The notes beneath the pieces were generated by a model. It was not told the origin of the DNA, did not search any database, and saw only the letters and a list, made by a program, of their open reading frames with translations. From assembly GCA_005883245.1 (NCBI GenBank), contig VAXT01000092.1:1-12580 (forward strand): 12,580 bases of DNA, in the 5' to 3' direction. The translations under genes and the position numbers were made by a program. Positions 1 through 5,806 of the stretch are shown here, piece after piece. This DNA comes from Actinomycetota bacterium. Lineage in GTDB: Bacteria > Actinomycetota > Thermoleophilia > Gaiellales > Gaiellaceae. How positions within the stretch are numbered: the first letter of the stretch is position 1; every line of letters begins with the position of its first letter.

Positions 1-56
1 AGCTCGGGATCCTTGGTCAGGTTTCCTACGAGGACGACTCGGTTGATGTTCGCCAT
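1..56 (-). CDS. ssb: Single-stranded DNA-binding protein, N-terminus only (runs off the window)
   Basis: Only the first 18 codons plus two bases of the next are present. They read MANINRVVLVGNLTKDPE, the canonical first OB-fold strand of bacterial SSB, which coats single-stranded DNA in replication and repair. The ATG shares one base with the rpsF stop (TAATG), so the two are translationally coupled. The AAGGAGAGGAG Shine-Dalgarno stretch lies inside the last codons of rpsF and encodes its terminal Glu-Gly-Glu-Glu. The order rpsF-ssb (usually followed by rpsR and rplI) is the conserved bacterial arrangement and supports both calls. Nothing can be said about the C-terminal tail. Confidence 0.93.
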   Translation of the reverse strand, partial: MANINRVVLVGNLTKDPE

Positions 57-466
57 TACTCCTCTCCTTCCAACTGTTCGCCGGAGCCAGGCTCGGGCCC
101 GGCGCCGGATTCGGCAAGCGTCTCAGCGTACTCCGGCTCGCGGTCAGCGTTCGGAGGCGGTCCCGAGCGCGTTGCGCCGCGACTCGGCCGCCTGACTGCG
201 AGGTGGCGCAGGACACCGTCGGTGATCTTGAGCACGCGCGAGATCTCGTCCAGCGTTCCCGGCTCGGCCTTGAAGGTCAGGAGGTGGTAGGTGCCTTCGG
301 CCTTGTGGTCGATCTCGTAGGCGAGCCGGCGGCGTCCCCAGACGTCGTCGCTCTCGAAGGTCCCGCCTCCGCGCTCGACGAGCTCCCGCGTGCGCGTGAC
401 GATCTCGTTCTGCCGCTCCTCGGGAAGCTCGGCGTCGAACAGCAGCAGGATTTCGTAGTCGATCAC
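56..466 (-). CDS. rpsF: 30S ribosomal protein S6 with acidic C-terminal extension
   Basis: The 136-residue product matches ribosomal protein S6, which pairs with S18 on the platform of the small subunit. It opens with YEILLLFDAEL and continues through GGGTFESDDVWGRRRLAYEI and the TYHLLTFKAEP strand to the LKITDGVLRHLAVRR end of the ferredoxin-like fold at about residue 95. Bacterial S6 is usually about 95-100 residues. The last 40 residues here form a low-complexity tail rich in Glu, Pro and Gly. The start is GTG (464-466), chosen because Ile-Asp-Tyr-Glu-Ile follows at once and an AAGGAGG (478-484) lies 11 nt upstream; a nearer GAGGG is also present. The stop overlaps the ssb start by one base. 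Confidence 0.95.
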   Translation of the reverse strand: MIDYEILLLFDAELPEERQNEIVTRTRELVERGGGTFESDDVWGRRRLAYEIDHKAEGTYHLLTFKAEPGTLDEISRVLKITDGVLRHLAVRRPSRGATRSGPPPNADREPEYAETLAESGAGPEPGSGEQLEGEE

Positions 467-496
467 GTTCCCTCTGGCCTCCTTCGGTCGTTATCC

Positions 497-523
497 GGCC
501 CTGCCGGCGAAGCCGCCAGGGCC
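497..523 (-). promoter_or_regulatory. Leader hairpin of the rpsF-ssb operon, possible S6:S18 autoregulatory element
   Basis: A near-perfect inverted repeat pairs GGCCCTG (497-503) with CAGGGCC (517-523) and CGGC (505-508) with GCCG (512-515), around a 3-nt loop, with one mismatch (504/516). It sits about 12 nt upstream of the rpsF Shine-Dalgarno on the sense strand. It contains CCG/CGG trinucleotides that could be bulged in an alternative fold. In many bacteria the S6:S18 complex binds a stem with a conserved CCG bulge in this leader; assignment here is inference from position and shape only. Confidence 0.4.
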
Positions 524-626
524 TTTCCTGGTCGGCGTCGCAAGCGAGCGCCTTAGTCGGCCTCGTCCGGGGCTCGCCGCTCGGGAACGTGGCGGCGGGG
601 GACGGGGCAGGTGCCGGGCGACACTG

Positions 627-632
627 TAGCAT
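627..632 (+). promoter_or_regulatory. Candidate -10 element of a leaderless transcript
   Basis: TAGCAT fits the TANNNT -10 consensus of actinobacterial vegetative promoters and ends 7 nt before the GTG at 640. No Shine-Dalgarno precedes that GTG, so the transcript may start at or next to the start codon. No clear -35 is visible. Confidence 0.3.
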
Positions 633-639
633 CGGCTTC

Positions 640-942
640 GTGCAAGGCCGGTTGGCCCTCCTGCTCGGCGGAGCCGTGGTCGCGGGAGGCGTCGCCTACC
701 GTTTCCTCGTCCGCCGTCCGCCCGCGCCGATCGTGCCCGAGCCGCACGTCGAGGCGCTGAAGTCGAAGCTCGCGGAGTCGCGCGGCGTGGCCGAGGACCG
801 CGAGGAATTCGAGGCCGCCGAGACGCCGGTCGACCAGGCCGAGAGCGTCCCGCCGGAGCTCGGGGACCGCCGCCGAAGCGTCCACGAGCGCGGCCGCGAG
901 ATGGCGGATCAGATGCGGAAGGGCTCTACCTCGGCGGAGTGA
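640..942 (+). CDS. Small membrane-anchored protein of unknown function
   Basis: The product has 100 residues from the GTG at 640. Residues 4-24 (RLALLLGGAVVAGGVAYRFL) form one hydrophobic segment followed by Arg-Arg. The rest is a hydrophilic, charged tail of about 75 residues, rich in Glu, Arg and Ala, that probably lies in the cytoplasm under the positive-inside rule. It resembles short hypothetical proteins of actinobacteria, but I recognise no named family. An upstream in-frame GTG at 589 would add 17 residues of Gly/Ala-rich sequence. I prefer 640 because the hydrophobic segment follows directly and a -10-like element lies 7 nt upstream. The 3' end overlaps the convergent amidase gene by 17 bp. 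Confidence 0.6.
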   Translation: MQGRLALLLGGAVVAGGVAYRFLVRRPPAPIVPEPHVEALKSKLAESRGVAEDREEFEAAETPVDQAESVPPELGDRRRSVHERGREMADQMRKGSTSAE

Positions 943-1573
943 AGGCCGCGACGCCGGCGGTGAAGCCGCGCGCGATTTTCCACTGGTACGAGCTCGACTG
1001 CAGGCGGCGGCGCTCGGACGGGTTGGTCATGAAGCCGGTCTCGACGAGGATCGCCGGCACGTTCGCCCAGTTGAAGCCGGTCAGGTCGCTGCGGCCGCCG
1101 AGCCCGTTGTTCGCGGCTCCCGTCCCCGCGACGGCCGCGCGCTGAACGAGCCGTGCCGCACGCAGGCTTCGACTGAAGATGTCGTCGGTCCAGCCGCGGT
1201 GATACGACGGGTACAGCGTCGCCATCCCGTGTCGCGAGGCGTCCGTCGAGCCGTCCGCGTGGATCCGGAGCATCAGGGCCGCGTGGCGCCGGTTGCAGAA
1301 TTGAGCGCGCGCGACGTTGCCGCCTGTGCCGTAGCGGAAGACCGGCCCCGTGCGCGTCATCGCAACCCGGTAGCCGCGCCGCAGTAGAAGCGCCCGCGTC
1401 TTCTTCGCGATCGCGAGCGCAACTGCCGCCTCGCCGGAGGCCCCGCCGCCGTCCTTGATCTTGTACACGCGGGAGCCGGGGCCGATCGGCTCCGTCTGGC
1501 GCCCGACGGCCGGCGGCGTCCCGTGGCCCGGGTCGAGACAGATCAACGCAGAGGCTACGGCGTCGACGATCAT
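926..1573 (-). CDS. N-acetylmuramoyl-L-alanine amidase (Amidase_3 family)
   Basis: The 215-residue product has the Amidase_3 zinc-peptidase signature: LDPGHG with His17, a Gly-Glu (Glu48) after the first helix, IHADG with His105, and ETGFMTN with Glu178. These correspond to the two His and one Glu zinc ligands and the catalytic Glu that cleave the bond between N-acetylmuramate and the peptide stem of peptidoglycan. The catalytic domain spans nearly the whole protein, with no cell-wall-binding repeats. The start at 1571-1573 leaves only 12 residues before LDPGHG, so there is no normal signal peptide. Reading upstream in the same frame for about 75 nt gives no other plausible start. The gene follows the permease stop by 13 nt and is the last of a four-gene operon. 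The export route is unclear. Confidence 0.9.
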   Translation of the reverse strand: MIVDAVASALICLDPGHGTPPAVGRQTEPIGPGSRVYKIKDGGGASGEAAVALAIAKKTRALLLRRGYRVAMTRTGPVFRYGTGGNVARAQFCNRRHAALMLRIHADGSTDASRHGMATLYPSYHRGWTDDIFSRSLRAARLVQRAAVAGTGAANNGLGGRSDLTGFNWANVPAILVETGFMTNPSERRRLQSSSYQWKIARGFTAGVAAFTPPR

Positions 1574-1586
1574 CGCGAGGCCATTG

Positions 1587-2381
1587 CTAGAGCGCCGCGC
1601 GCTCGGCGCTGCGCAGCCCGCGCCACCCCGCTTCGAGCAGCGATGTCGCCGGGTTGACGCTGGCGACCGAGTGCAGCCAGCCGTTGAGCAGCGCCAGCGG
1701 CACGTAGACGGGCGCGAAGAAGAGCGTCAGGAAGACCGGGAGCTGCATGATCGGCCCGGCCTGCACGGTGCGCAGCCGCATCGCGATCCCGCTCGCCCAC
1801 AGCGTCCCGGCGAGGTTCACGATCAGCGCGAGCGCGTACAGCGCAACGAGGTCGACCCCGCCGCCGCCGACCTGCATCCCAACGGCGAGCGCGACGATGG
1901 TCAGGATCGTGGCCGTGACCGCCCAGCGTCCCGCGGCCGCCAGCGCGTAGCCGGCGACGATGCCGCTCCGTCGCGGAGCCGCGAGCAGCAGCCGCCGCGC
2001 GAACCCGTACTCGAAGTCGCGCGCGATCCCGAAGCCGGTGAAGACACCGCCGAACGCGGCCGACTGGAGCAGGACAAATACGAACTGGAAGGCGGTGTAC
2101 CCGTTCGGGAAGTCGAAGCCGGGGATGTTGTCGACCCGCGACAGCCCGCCCGCGAACGCCGTGAAGAAGAAGAGCGGGAAGATCATCCCGGGGAGGAACA
2201 GCGATGGCGTCGTGAACACGTTGTGCAGCACGCGCCAGGCGACTGCGAACGCAACCGACCAGAAGGCGCCGCTTGCGGTGCCGGCATCAGGCCGGGCGGG
2301 CCTTGCCCGCGTGGCCGTCGGAGCTGACCGGTCGAACCACTTGGAAGCCCACCGAAAACGTCCCTTGGGGCGGCTGATCAT
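1587..2381 (-). CDS. ABC-2 type transporter permease (DrrB-like), second subunit
   Basis: This 264-residue integral membrane protein has about six hydrophobic segments, the usual length and topology of ABC-2 (DrrB/NodJ) permeases. The first helix follows LHNVFTTPSLFLPGMIFPLF. The central RDFEYGFARRLLLAAPRR stretch is the amphipathic coupling region expected to contact the ATPase. The end (PATSLLEAGWRGL) resembles the conserved NP...L.EG.R motif of the family. The first 40 residues are an unusually basic, Arg-rich cytoplasmic extension that the neighbouring permease lacks. Its ATG overlaps the stop of the upstream permease (ATGA). With two different permeases and one ATPase, the exporter is probably a heterodimer in the membrane. 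The substrate is unknown. Confidence 0.88.
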   Translation of the reverse strand: MISRPKGRFRWASKWFDRSAPTATRARPARPDAGTASGAFWSVAFAVAWRVLHNVFTTPSLFLPGMIFPLFFFTAFAGGLSRVDNIPGFDFPNGYTAFQFVFVLLQSAAFGGVFTGFGIARDFEYGFARRLLLAAPRRSGIVAGYALAAAGRWAVTATILTIVALAVGMQVGGGGVDLVALYALALIVNLAGTLWASGIAMRLRTVQAGPIMQLPVFLTLFFAPVYVPLALLNGWLHSVASVNPATSLLEAGWRGLRSAERAAL

Positions 2382-3151
2382 GTGCGCGTCAACCTCAGCT
2401 GGAGGGCCCAGTTCGCCAGCACCATCGCCGCGGCGGCGAGCAGCCCGGCAAAACCGAACGCGAGCCCGAGCGCTTCCCAGTCCCAGCCCGTGATGATCAG
2501 GCTGCGCAGCCCCTCGATCAGGTACGAGATCGGGTTGAACGTGGCCACGGTCCGGAACCAGTCGGCCTCGATCAGGTTCCGCGGCAGGTTCATCGACGAG
2601 AGGAAGAGCCCGACGAAGAGGAGCGGGAACAGGCCCTGCACCGCCTCGCCCGACCCGGTCCGCAGCGCGAAGAAGGCGCCGAGTGCGCCGAACGCGATCG
2701 CGACCCCGGTGGCGAGGATGATCAGGACGATCCCGCCGACAATGCCCGATTCGAGGCGAACCCCGACGATCAGGCCGACCGCGAGGTAGTAGCAGTTCTG
2801 GATGAAGGCGAGGACTGCGATCCCGCCGAGCTGTCCGACGATCAGCGCGCCGCCACGCAACGGAGTCAGCGCCAGTCGGTTCAGGAACCCGGACTGGATG
2901 TCGCGCGCGAGATCGGTGCCCGCGTTCATCGTCGCGAAGAGCGCTCCCTGGATGAACGGGAACGCGAGGAAGAAGGCGAGGAACGAGTCCGACGGGAAAC
3001 CCGGGATCTTCGTCGCGGGACTTAGCCCGGCCGAGGTGACCGCGAGCAACGCGGTCGGGAAGACGAACGGGAAGATGATGTTCGCCGGCTGGCGCGCTGT
3101 CCGCAGCACCGAGCGCCGTGCGACGTAGCCGACCTGGGCGAGCGCGCTCAC
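2378..3151 (-). CDS. ABC-2 type transporter permease (DrrB-like), first subunit
   Basis: The 257-residue product starts at the GTG (3149-3151) that overlaps the stop of the ATPase gene in a GTGA. The same frame stays open upstream inside the ATPase gene, but that part is Arg/Gly-rich and non-native. The protein has about six hydrophobic segments, a DLARDIQSGFLNRLALTPL coupling region, and a terminal FNPISYLIEGLRSLI motif typical of daunorubicin-type ABC-2 permeases. It is similar in layout to the next gene and likely pairs with it. The DrrB family exports hydrophobic compounds such as antibiotics or lipids. The cargo here cannot be read from the sequence. Confidence 0.9.
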   Translation of the reverse strand: MSALAQVGYVARRSVLRTARQPANIIFPFVFPTALLAVTSAGLSPATKIPGFPSDSFLAFFLAFPFIQGALFATMNAGTDLARDIQSGFLNRLALTPLRGGALIVGQLGGIAVLAFIQNCYYLAVGLIVGVRLESGIVGGIVLIILATGVAIAFGALGAFFALRTGSGEAVQGLFPLLFVGLFLSSMNLPRNLIEADWFRTVATFNPISYLIEGLRSLIITGWDWEALGLAFGFAGLLAAAAMVLANWALQLRLTRT

Positions 3152-4125
3152 GCTTCGACCTCGGCTTCCTCCTCCTCCGCGCCTTCGAGCGAACGGCCAG
3201 TCTTCGCGAGGAACACGTCGTCGAGGCTCGGCGCGTGCAGCGCCAGGTTCTCGAGCTTGATTCCCTCGGAGTCCAGCGCGCGGACGATTCCCGCGAGGTC
3301 CGAGACCCCGTGCTCGAGCCGCACCGCGACGCCCTTCGCGGAGCCGCCGGTGGGCTCGCCGAACCGCTCGAGGATGCGCGCGATCGCCTCTGGGGTGGCG
3401 CCGTCGGCGGGGGTCGCCTCGACCGTCGGCCGCCCGATCTGCGCCTTCAGCTGCGCGGGCGTGCCCTCGGCGACGATGTGCCCGTGGTCGATGATCCCGA
3501 CGCGGTCGGCGAGTGCGTCGGCCTCCTCGAGGTACTGCGTGGTCAGGAAGACGGTCACCCCGTCCTCTCGCGCCAGTCGTGCGACCTCGCCCCAGAGCGC
3601 GCTTCGGCTCTGTACGTCGAGACCGGTCGTCGGCTCGTCGAGGAAGAGGATCGTCGGCCGATGGGCGAGCGCGAGCGCGAGGTCGAGCCTGCGCTTCATA
3701 CCGCCCGAATAGCCGCCCACCTTCCGGTCGGCAGCGAGTGTCAGCCCGACCCGCTCCAGCAGCTCCTGCGAGCGGGCGCGGCGCTCGGAGCGGGGGATTC
3801 CGTGGAGTGCGCACTGGAGGTTGAGGTGCTCGCGGCCCGTGAGGAGGCTGTCGAGCGCGGCCTCCTGCAGTGCGGCCCCGATCGCGGTGCGGACCTTCGG
3901 CCCTTCCTTCACGATGTCGAAGCCCGCGACGCGCGCAGTGCCCGATGTGGGGGGCAGGAGCGTCGTCAGCATGTGCACCGTCGTCGACTTGCCGGCGCCG
4001 TTCGGCCCCAGGAAGCCGTAGATCTCACCCGGCTCGACGCGGAGGTCGATCCCGTCGACGGCCCGGATGCCTCCCTTGAATGTGCGGACGAGCCCTTCGG
4101 CTTCGATCCCGTGCGCTTGCGCCAT
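3148..4125 (-). CDS. ABC transporter ATP-binding protein, DrrA subfamily
   Basis: The 325-residue nucleotide-binding subunit energises the two downstream permeases. Walker A is GPNGAGKST (residues 40-48), the Q-loop is Gln87, the signature is YSGGM (139-143), and Walker B is ILFLDE (159-164). The switch position reads TTQYLEEAD with Gln197 in place of the usual H-loop His. This is characteristic of the daunorubicin-resistance (DrrA) subfamily rather than a defect. After the ATPase core comes a C-terminal regulatory domain of about 100 residues with LDDVFLAKTGR, again DrrA-like, ending in a run of Glu. The gene heads the exporter operon. A TAGAGT hexamer lies 7 nt before the ATG and there is no Shine-Dalgarno, so the transcript may be leaderless. 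DrrA-type systems often give drug resistance or export lipids. Confidence 0.93.
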   Translation of the reverse strand: MAQAHGIEAEGLVRTFKGGIRAVDGIDLRVEPGEIYGFLGPNGAGKSTTVHMLTTLLPPTSGTARVAGFDIVKEGPKVRTAIGAALQEAALDSLLTGREHLNLQCALHGIPRSERRARSQELLERVGLTLAADRKVGGYSGGMKRRLDLALALAHRPTILFLDEPTTGLDVQSRSALWGEVARLAREDGVTVFLTTQYLEEADALADRVGIIDHGHIVAEGTPAQLKAQIGRPTVEATPADGATPEAIARILERFGEPTGGSAKGVAVRLEHGVSDLAGIVRALDSEGIKLENLALHAPSLDDVFLAKTGRSLEGAEEEEAEVEA

Positions 4126-4132
4126 TCGGCCG

Positions 4133-4138
4133 ACTCTA
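4133..4138 (-). promoter_or_regulatory. Candidate -10 element of the ABC exporter operon
   Basis: On the minus strand TAGAGT ends exactly 7 nt before the ATPase ATG, matching TANNNT. The same 7-nt spacing is seen before the GTG at 640. There is no purine-rich ribosome-binding site between it and the start, so a leaderless mRNA is plausible. The -35 region is not recognisable. Confidence 0.35.
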
Positions 4139-4202
4139 CCGACGCGCTCCCCGGTCGCCGATCAGGCGCGCGTTGTGAGACATCCTGGACTGCGGTCGGG
4201 CG

Positions 4203-4763
4203 CTAGGCCGCGACGGGCTGGTTGTGCTGCGTCACCTCGACGAGACCCGCCAAGAGCTCGGTCACCGCGGCGCCGATGTTCTCGTCCGTCAACTGCAGGT
4301 CGGGGTCGAAGCGCTCCCAGGCGGTCGGGACCGCGACCTCGGGCTGCTCGAGAACGACCGCGCCGGGGAAGAGCAGCGCGTCTCGTACCTGCTGCTGGGC
4401 GCGGCGCGTCCCGCCGCGGCCGCTCGAGGCGCCCATGATCGCCACGGGCTTCCAACGCAGCACGGACGCGAGTGCCGGGCGCGAGAGCCAGTCGATCGCA
4501 TTCTTCAAGACGCCGGACGTCCCACGGTTGTACTCGGGCGTCGCGAGCAGGAGGGCGTCGGCCTCCGCGACCGCAGCGCGGAGCGCCGCCACCGGCTCGG
4601 GATCGCCGGCCGCCTCGACGTCGTCGTTGTAGAGCGGGATCGCGGACAGGTCGAAGACCTCGATCTCCGCAGCGGGCGGCGCGAGCTCGGCCGCAGCCCG
4701 CAGAAGCGCCGTGTTGTAGGAGCGCTCCCGCAGGCTGCCACTGATCCCGAGGATCTTCGTCAC
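4203..4763 (-). CDS. NADPH-dependent FMN reductase (flavodoxin-like)
   Basis: The 186-residue flavodoxin-fold oxidoreductase has three clear motifs: GISGSLRERSYN near the N-terminus (FMN phosphate loop), TPEYNRGTSGVLKNAIDW in the middle (isoalloxazine contact), and MGASSGRGGTRRAQQQ (NADPH/FMN loop). The family uses NAD(P)H to reduce FMN, quinones, azo dyes or metal oxyanions such as chromate, and usually acts as a soluble dimer or tetramer. The start is the GTG (4761-4763) that overlaps the stop of the upstream YceI-like gene in GTGA, so the two proteins are translationally coupled. This suggests a shared role, perhaps reduction of a quinone or other lipophilic electrophile. No recognisable terminator follows in the 77 bp before the exporter operon. 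Confidence 0.92.
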   Translation of the reverse strand: MTKILGISGSLRERSYNTALLRAAAELAPPAAEIEVFDLSAIPLYNDDVEAAGDPEPVAALRAAVAEADALLLATPEYNRGTSGVLKNAIDWLSRPALASVLRWKPVAIMGASSGRGGTRRAQQQVRDALLFPGAVVLEQPEVAVPTAWERFDPDLQLTDENIGAAVTELLAGLVEVTQHNQPVAA

Positions 4764-5266
4764 GAACGGATCGCAGTGATGTCGGCGGTGATCTCGACCC
4801 GAGTCGGGCCCCACTCGATGTCGCCCTGGACGCGGAAGAGCGTCTTCTCGACGCCGTCGGCGTCCTTGCCCGTGGCCTGGAACTTGGCGTCCAGCTCGAC
4901 CGGGAGCGCAACTTCCTTGACGGTCAGCTCGCCGGCGATCGTGTGCCGGTCGCCGTCGACGTGCTCGATCCGCGAGGACTTGAAGCGAATCTCGGGGAAC
5001 CGGCTCGTGTCGAGCAAGTCGCTCGAGCGCAGGTGCGCGTCGCGCTGCTCGTTGTCGGTGAGGACGCTCGGCGTGTGGACGACGCCCTGCGCCGACTGCT
5101 CCTCGCCGCCCTCGACGGTACCCTCGAACGACGTGAACCGGCCGCTGATCGACTTCATCATCGAGTCGGTGTCGACGACGTCGAAGCGGATGCTCGAGTG
5201 CACCGGGTCGACCGTCCACGTCCCTGCGGGGATGAGGGTTGAGGTCTCTGTCTGGATTGCGGACAC
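4760..5266 (-). CDS. YceI-like lipid/isoprenoid-binding protein, cytoplasmic form
   Basis: The 168-residue product has the YceI lipocalin-like signature: GTWTVDPVHSSIRF near the start, GRFTSFEGTV, DAHLRSSDLLDTSRFPEIRFKS, and a GELTVKEVALPVEL strand before the end. Proteins of this fold bind polyisoprenoid chains or quinones in an eight-stranded barrel. Many are periplasmic; this one has no signal peptide, so it is probably cytosolic. The GTG start (5264-5266) is set by an AAGGAG five nt upstream. Further upstream the frame stays open through the promoter and the divergent MarR gene, which is spurious. The gene shares its promoter region with a divergent MarR regulator and is coupled to the FMN reductase. 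Confidence 0.92.
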   Translation of the reverse strand: MSAIQTETSTLIPAGTWTVDPVHSSIRFDVVDTDSMMKSISGRFTSFEGTVEGGEEQSAQGVVHTPSVLTDNEQRDAHLRSSDLLDTSRFPEIRFKSSRIEHVDGDRHTIAGELTVKEVALPVELDAKFQATGKDADGVEKTLFRVQGDIEWGPTRVEITADITAIRS

Positions 5267-5287
5267 TTGGTCTCCTTCCCTACGTAG

Positions 5288-5296
5288 TGCTAATAT
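5288..5296 (+). promoter_or_regulatory. Extended -10 promoter element for the MarR gene
   Basis: TG-C-TAATAT (5288-5296) is a strong extended -10 on the plus strand, about 45 nt before the MarR start. It lies only a few bases from the first palindrome, so MarR bound there would cover the transcription start. The -35 is weak, as is common with extended -10 promoters. On the minus strand TTGATC (5318-5323) could serve as the -35 of the yceI promoter, but its -10 is not well defined. Confidence 0.45.
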
Positions 5297-5301
5297 TTGT
5301 G

Positions 5302-5354
5302 CGCTCAATAGTTGAGCGATCAAGAGAATAGCGGAGAATGATTGAGTAGTCAAG
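5302..5354. promoter_or_regulatory. Palindrome cluster, probable MarR operator of the divergent promoter
   Basis: Three overlapping dyads share TTGA/TCAA half-sites. CGCTCAA-TAG-TTGAGCG (5302-5318) is perfect with 7-bp arms. TTGAG-CGA-TCAAG (5312-5324) and TTGAG-TAG-TCAAG (5342-5354) are two copies of the same 13-bp motif, 30 bp apart, about three helical turns. The last covers the TTG start codon of the MarR gene. MarR-family dimers bind palindromes of this size between divergent genes, so autoregulation plus control of yceI and the FMN reductase is likely. Confidence 0.65.
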
Positions 5355-5806
5355 TAACTGATCTGAGAGGCATCGAGCTCGAGGCGTGGATCAACTTCCT
5401 GCGCGCCCACGCGGCCGTGACGCGGCAGTTCAACGCCGAGCTGCTCGCGACCCACGAGCTGACGATCAACGACTTCGACGTGCTCGCCCAGCTCTCGCGC
5501 GCACCCGAGCAGGCGCTGAAGCGGGTCGACCTCGCCGAGAGCGTGCTCCTGACGCCGTCCGGCATCACGCGCCTCCTGAAGGGGCTCGAGGATGCGGGCT
5601 GGGTCAGCAACCGGCCCTGCGCCGAGGATGCCCGGGTGACCTACGCGGTGCTCACGCCCGCGGGGAAAAAGAAGCTCGAGCAGGCGCGGAAGACGCATGT
5701 CGCGAGCGTGCGCGCGCTCTTTTCCGAGCGGTTCGAGCACGACGAGCTCGAGACCCTGGCGTCGCTGCTCGAGCGCTTGCCGCAACGCGACACTTCGTGC
5801 GATTGA
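5342..5806 (+). CDS. MarR-family transcriptional regulator
   Basis: The 154-residue winged-helix repressor is of normal MarR length. An N-terminal dimerisation helix is followed by HELTINDFDVLAQLSRAPEQALKRVDLAE (helices 2-3), the recognition helix LTPSGITRLLKGLEDAGWV, the wing RPCAEDARVTYAVLTPAG, and C-terminal dimerisation helices. One Cys (in RPCAEDAR, in the wing) is present; another lies next to the last residue. Whether either senses oxidants is unknown. The start is TTG (5342-5344), supported by GGAG five nt upstream. No other in-frame start before the conserved region is better. The start codon lies inside one of the proposed operator sites. The gene is divergent from yceI and overlaps the downstream GNAT gene. 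Confidence 0.92.
   Translation: MSSQVTDLRGIELEAWINFLRAHAAVTRQFNAELLATHELTINDFDVLAQLSRAPEQALKRVDLAESVLLTPSGITRLLKGLEDAGWVSNRPCAEDARVTYAVLTPAGKKKLEQARKTHVASVRALFSERFEHDELETLASLLERLPQRDTSCD

Larger units (their letters stand above)
467..639. other. Divergent intergenic region between rpsF and the small membrane protein gene
   Basis: This 173-bp region must carry the promoter of the rpsF operon, and possibly that of the divergent gene. Apart from the hairpin at 497-523 and a TAGCAT hexamer at 627-632, I see no convincing sigma-70 promoter on the minus strand. The nearest -35-like hexamer, TTGCGA (538-543 on the minus strand), has no good -10 at the right distance. Confidence 0.4.

Noticed and set aside
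1455..2327. A 290-codon open frame on the plus strand opposite the second permease
   Set aside because: It is extremely rich in Arg, Glu and Pro, has no motif, and mirrors a well-supported membrane protein gene.
3152..3814. Long N-terminal extension of the first permease within the ATPase gene
   Set aside because: The added sequence is Arg/Gly/Ala-rich and out of frame with the ATPase; the GTGA overlap at 3148-3151 gives the real start.
4126..4202. Possible terminator between the FMN reductase gene and the exporter operon
   Set aside because: Only scattered short GC complementarities; no stable hairpin followed by T residues.
3118..4206. A 362-codon open frame on the plus strand opposite the ABC ATPase
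   Set aside because: The minus strand carries a full ABC ATPase; the plus frame shows no domain and low-complexity Arg/Glu/Asp composition.
5338..5349. ATG ATT GAG TAG mini-frame just before the MarR start, considered as a regulatory upstream ORF
   Set aside because: Three codons overlapping the TTG start, with the Shine-Dalgarno too close to its ATG; most likely chance within the operator.
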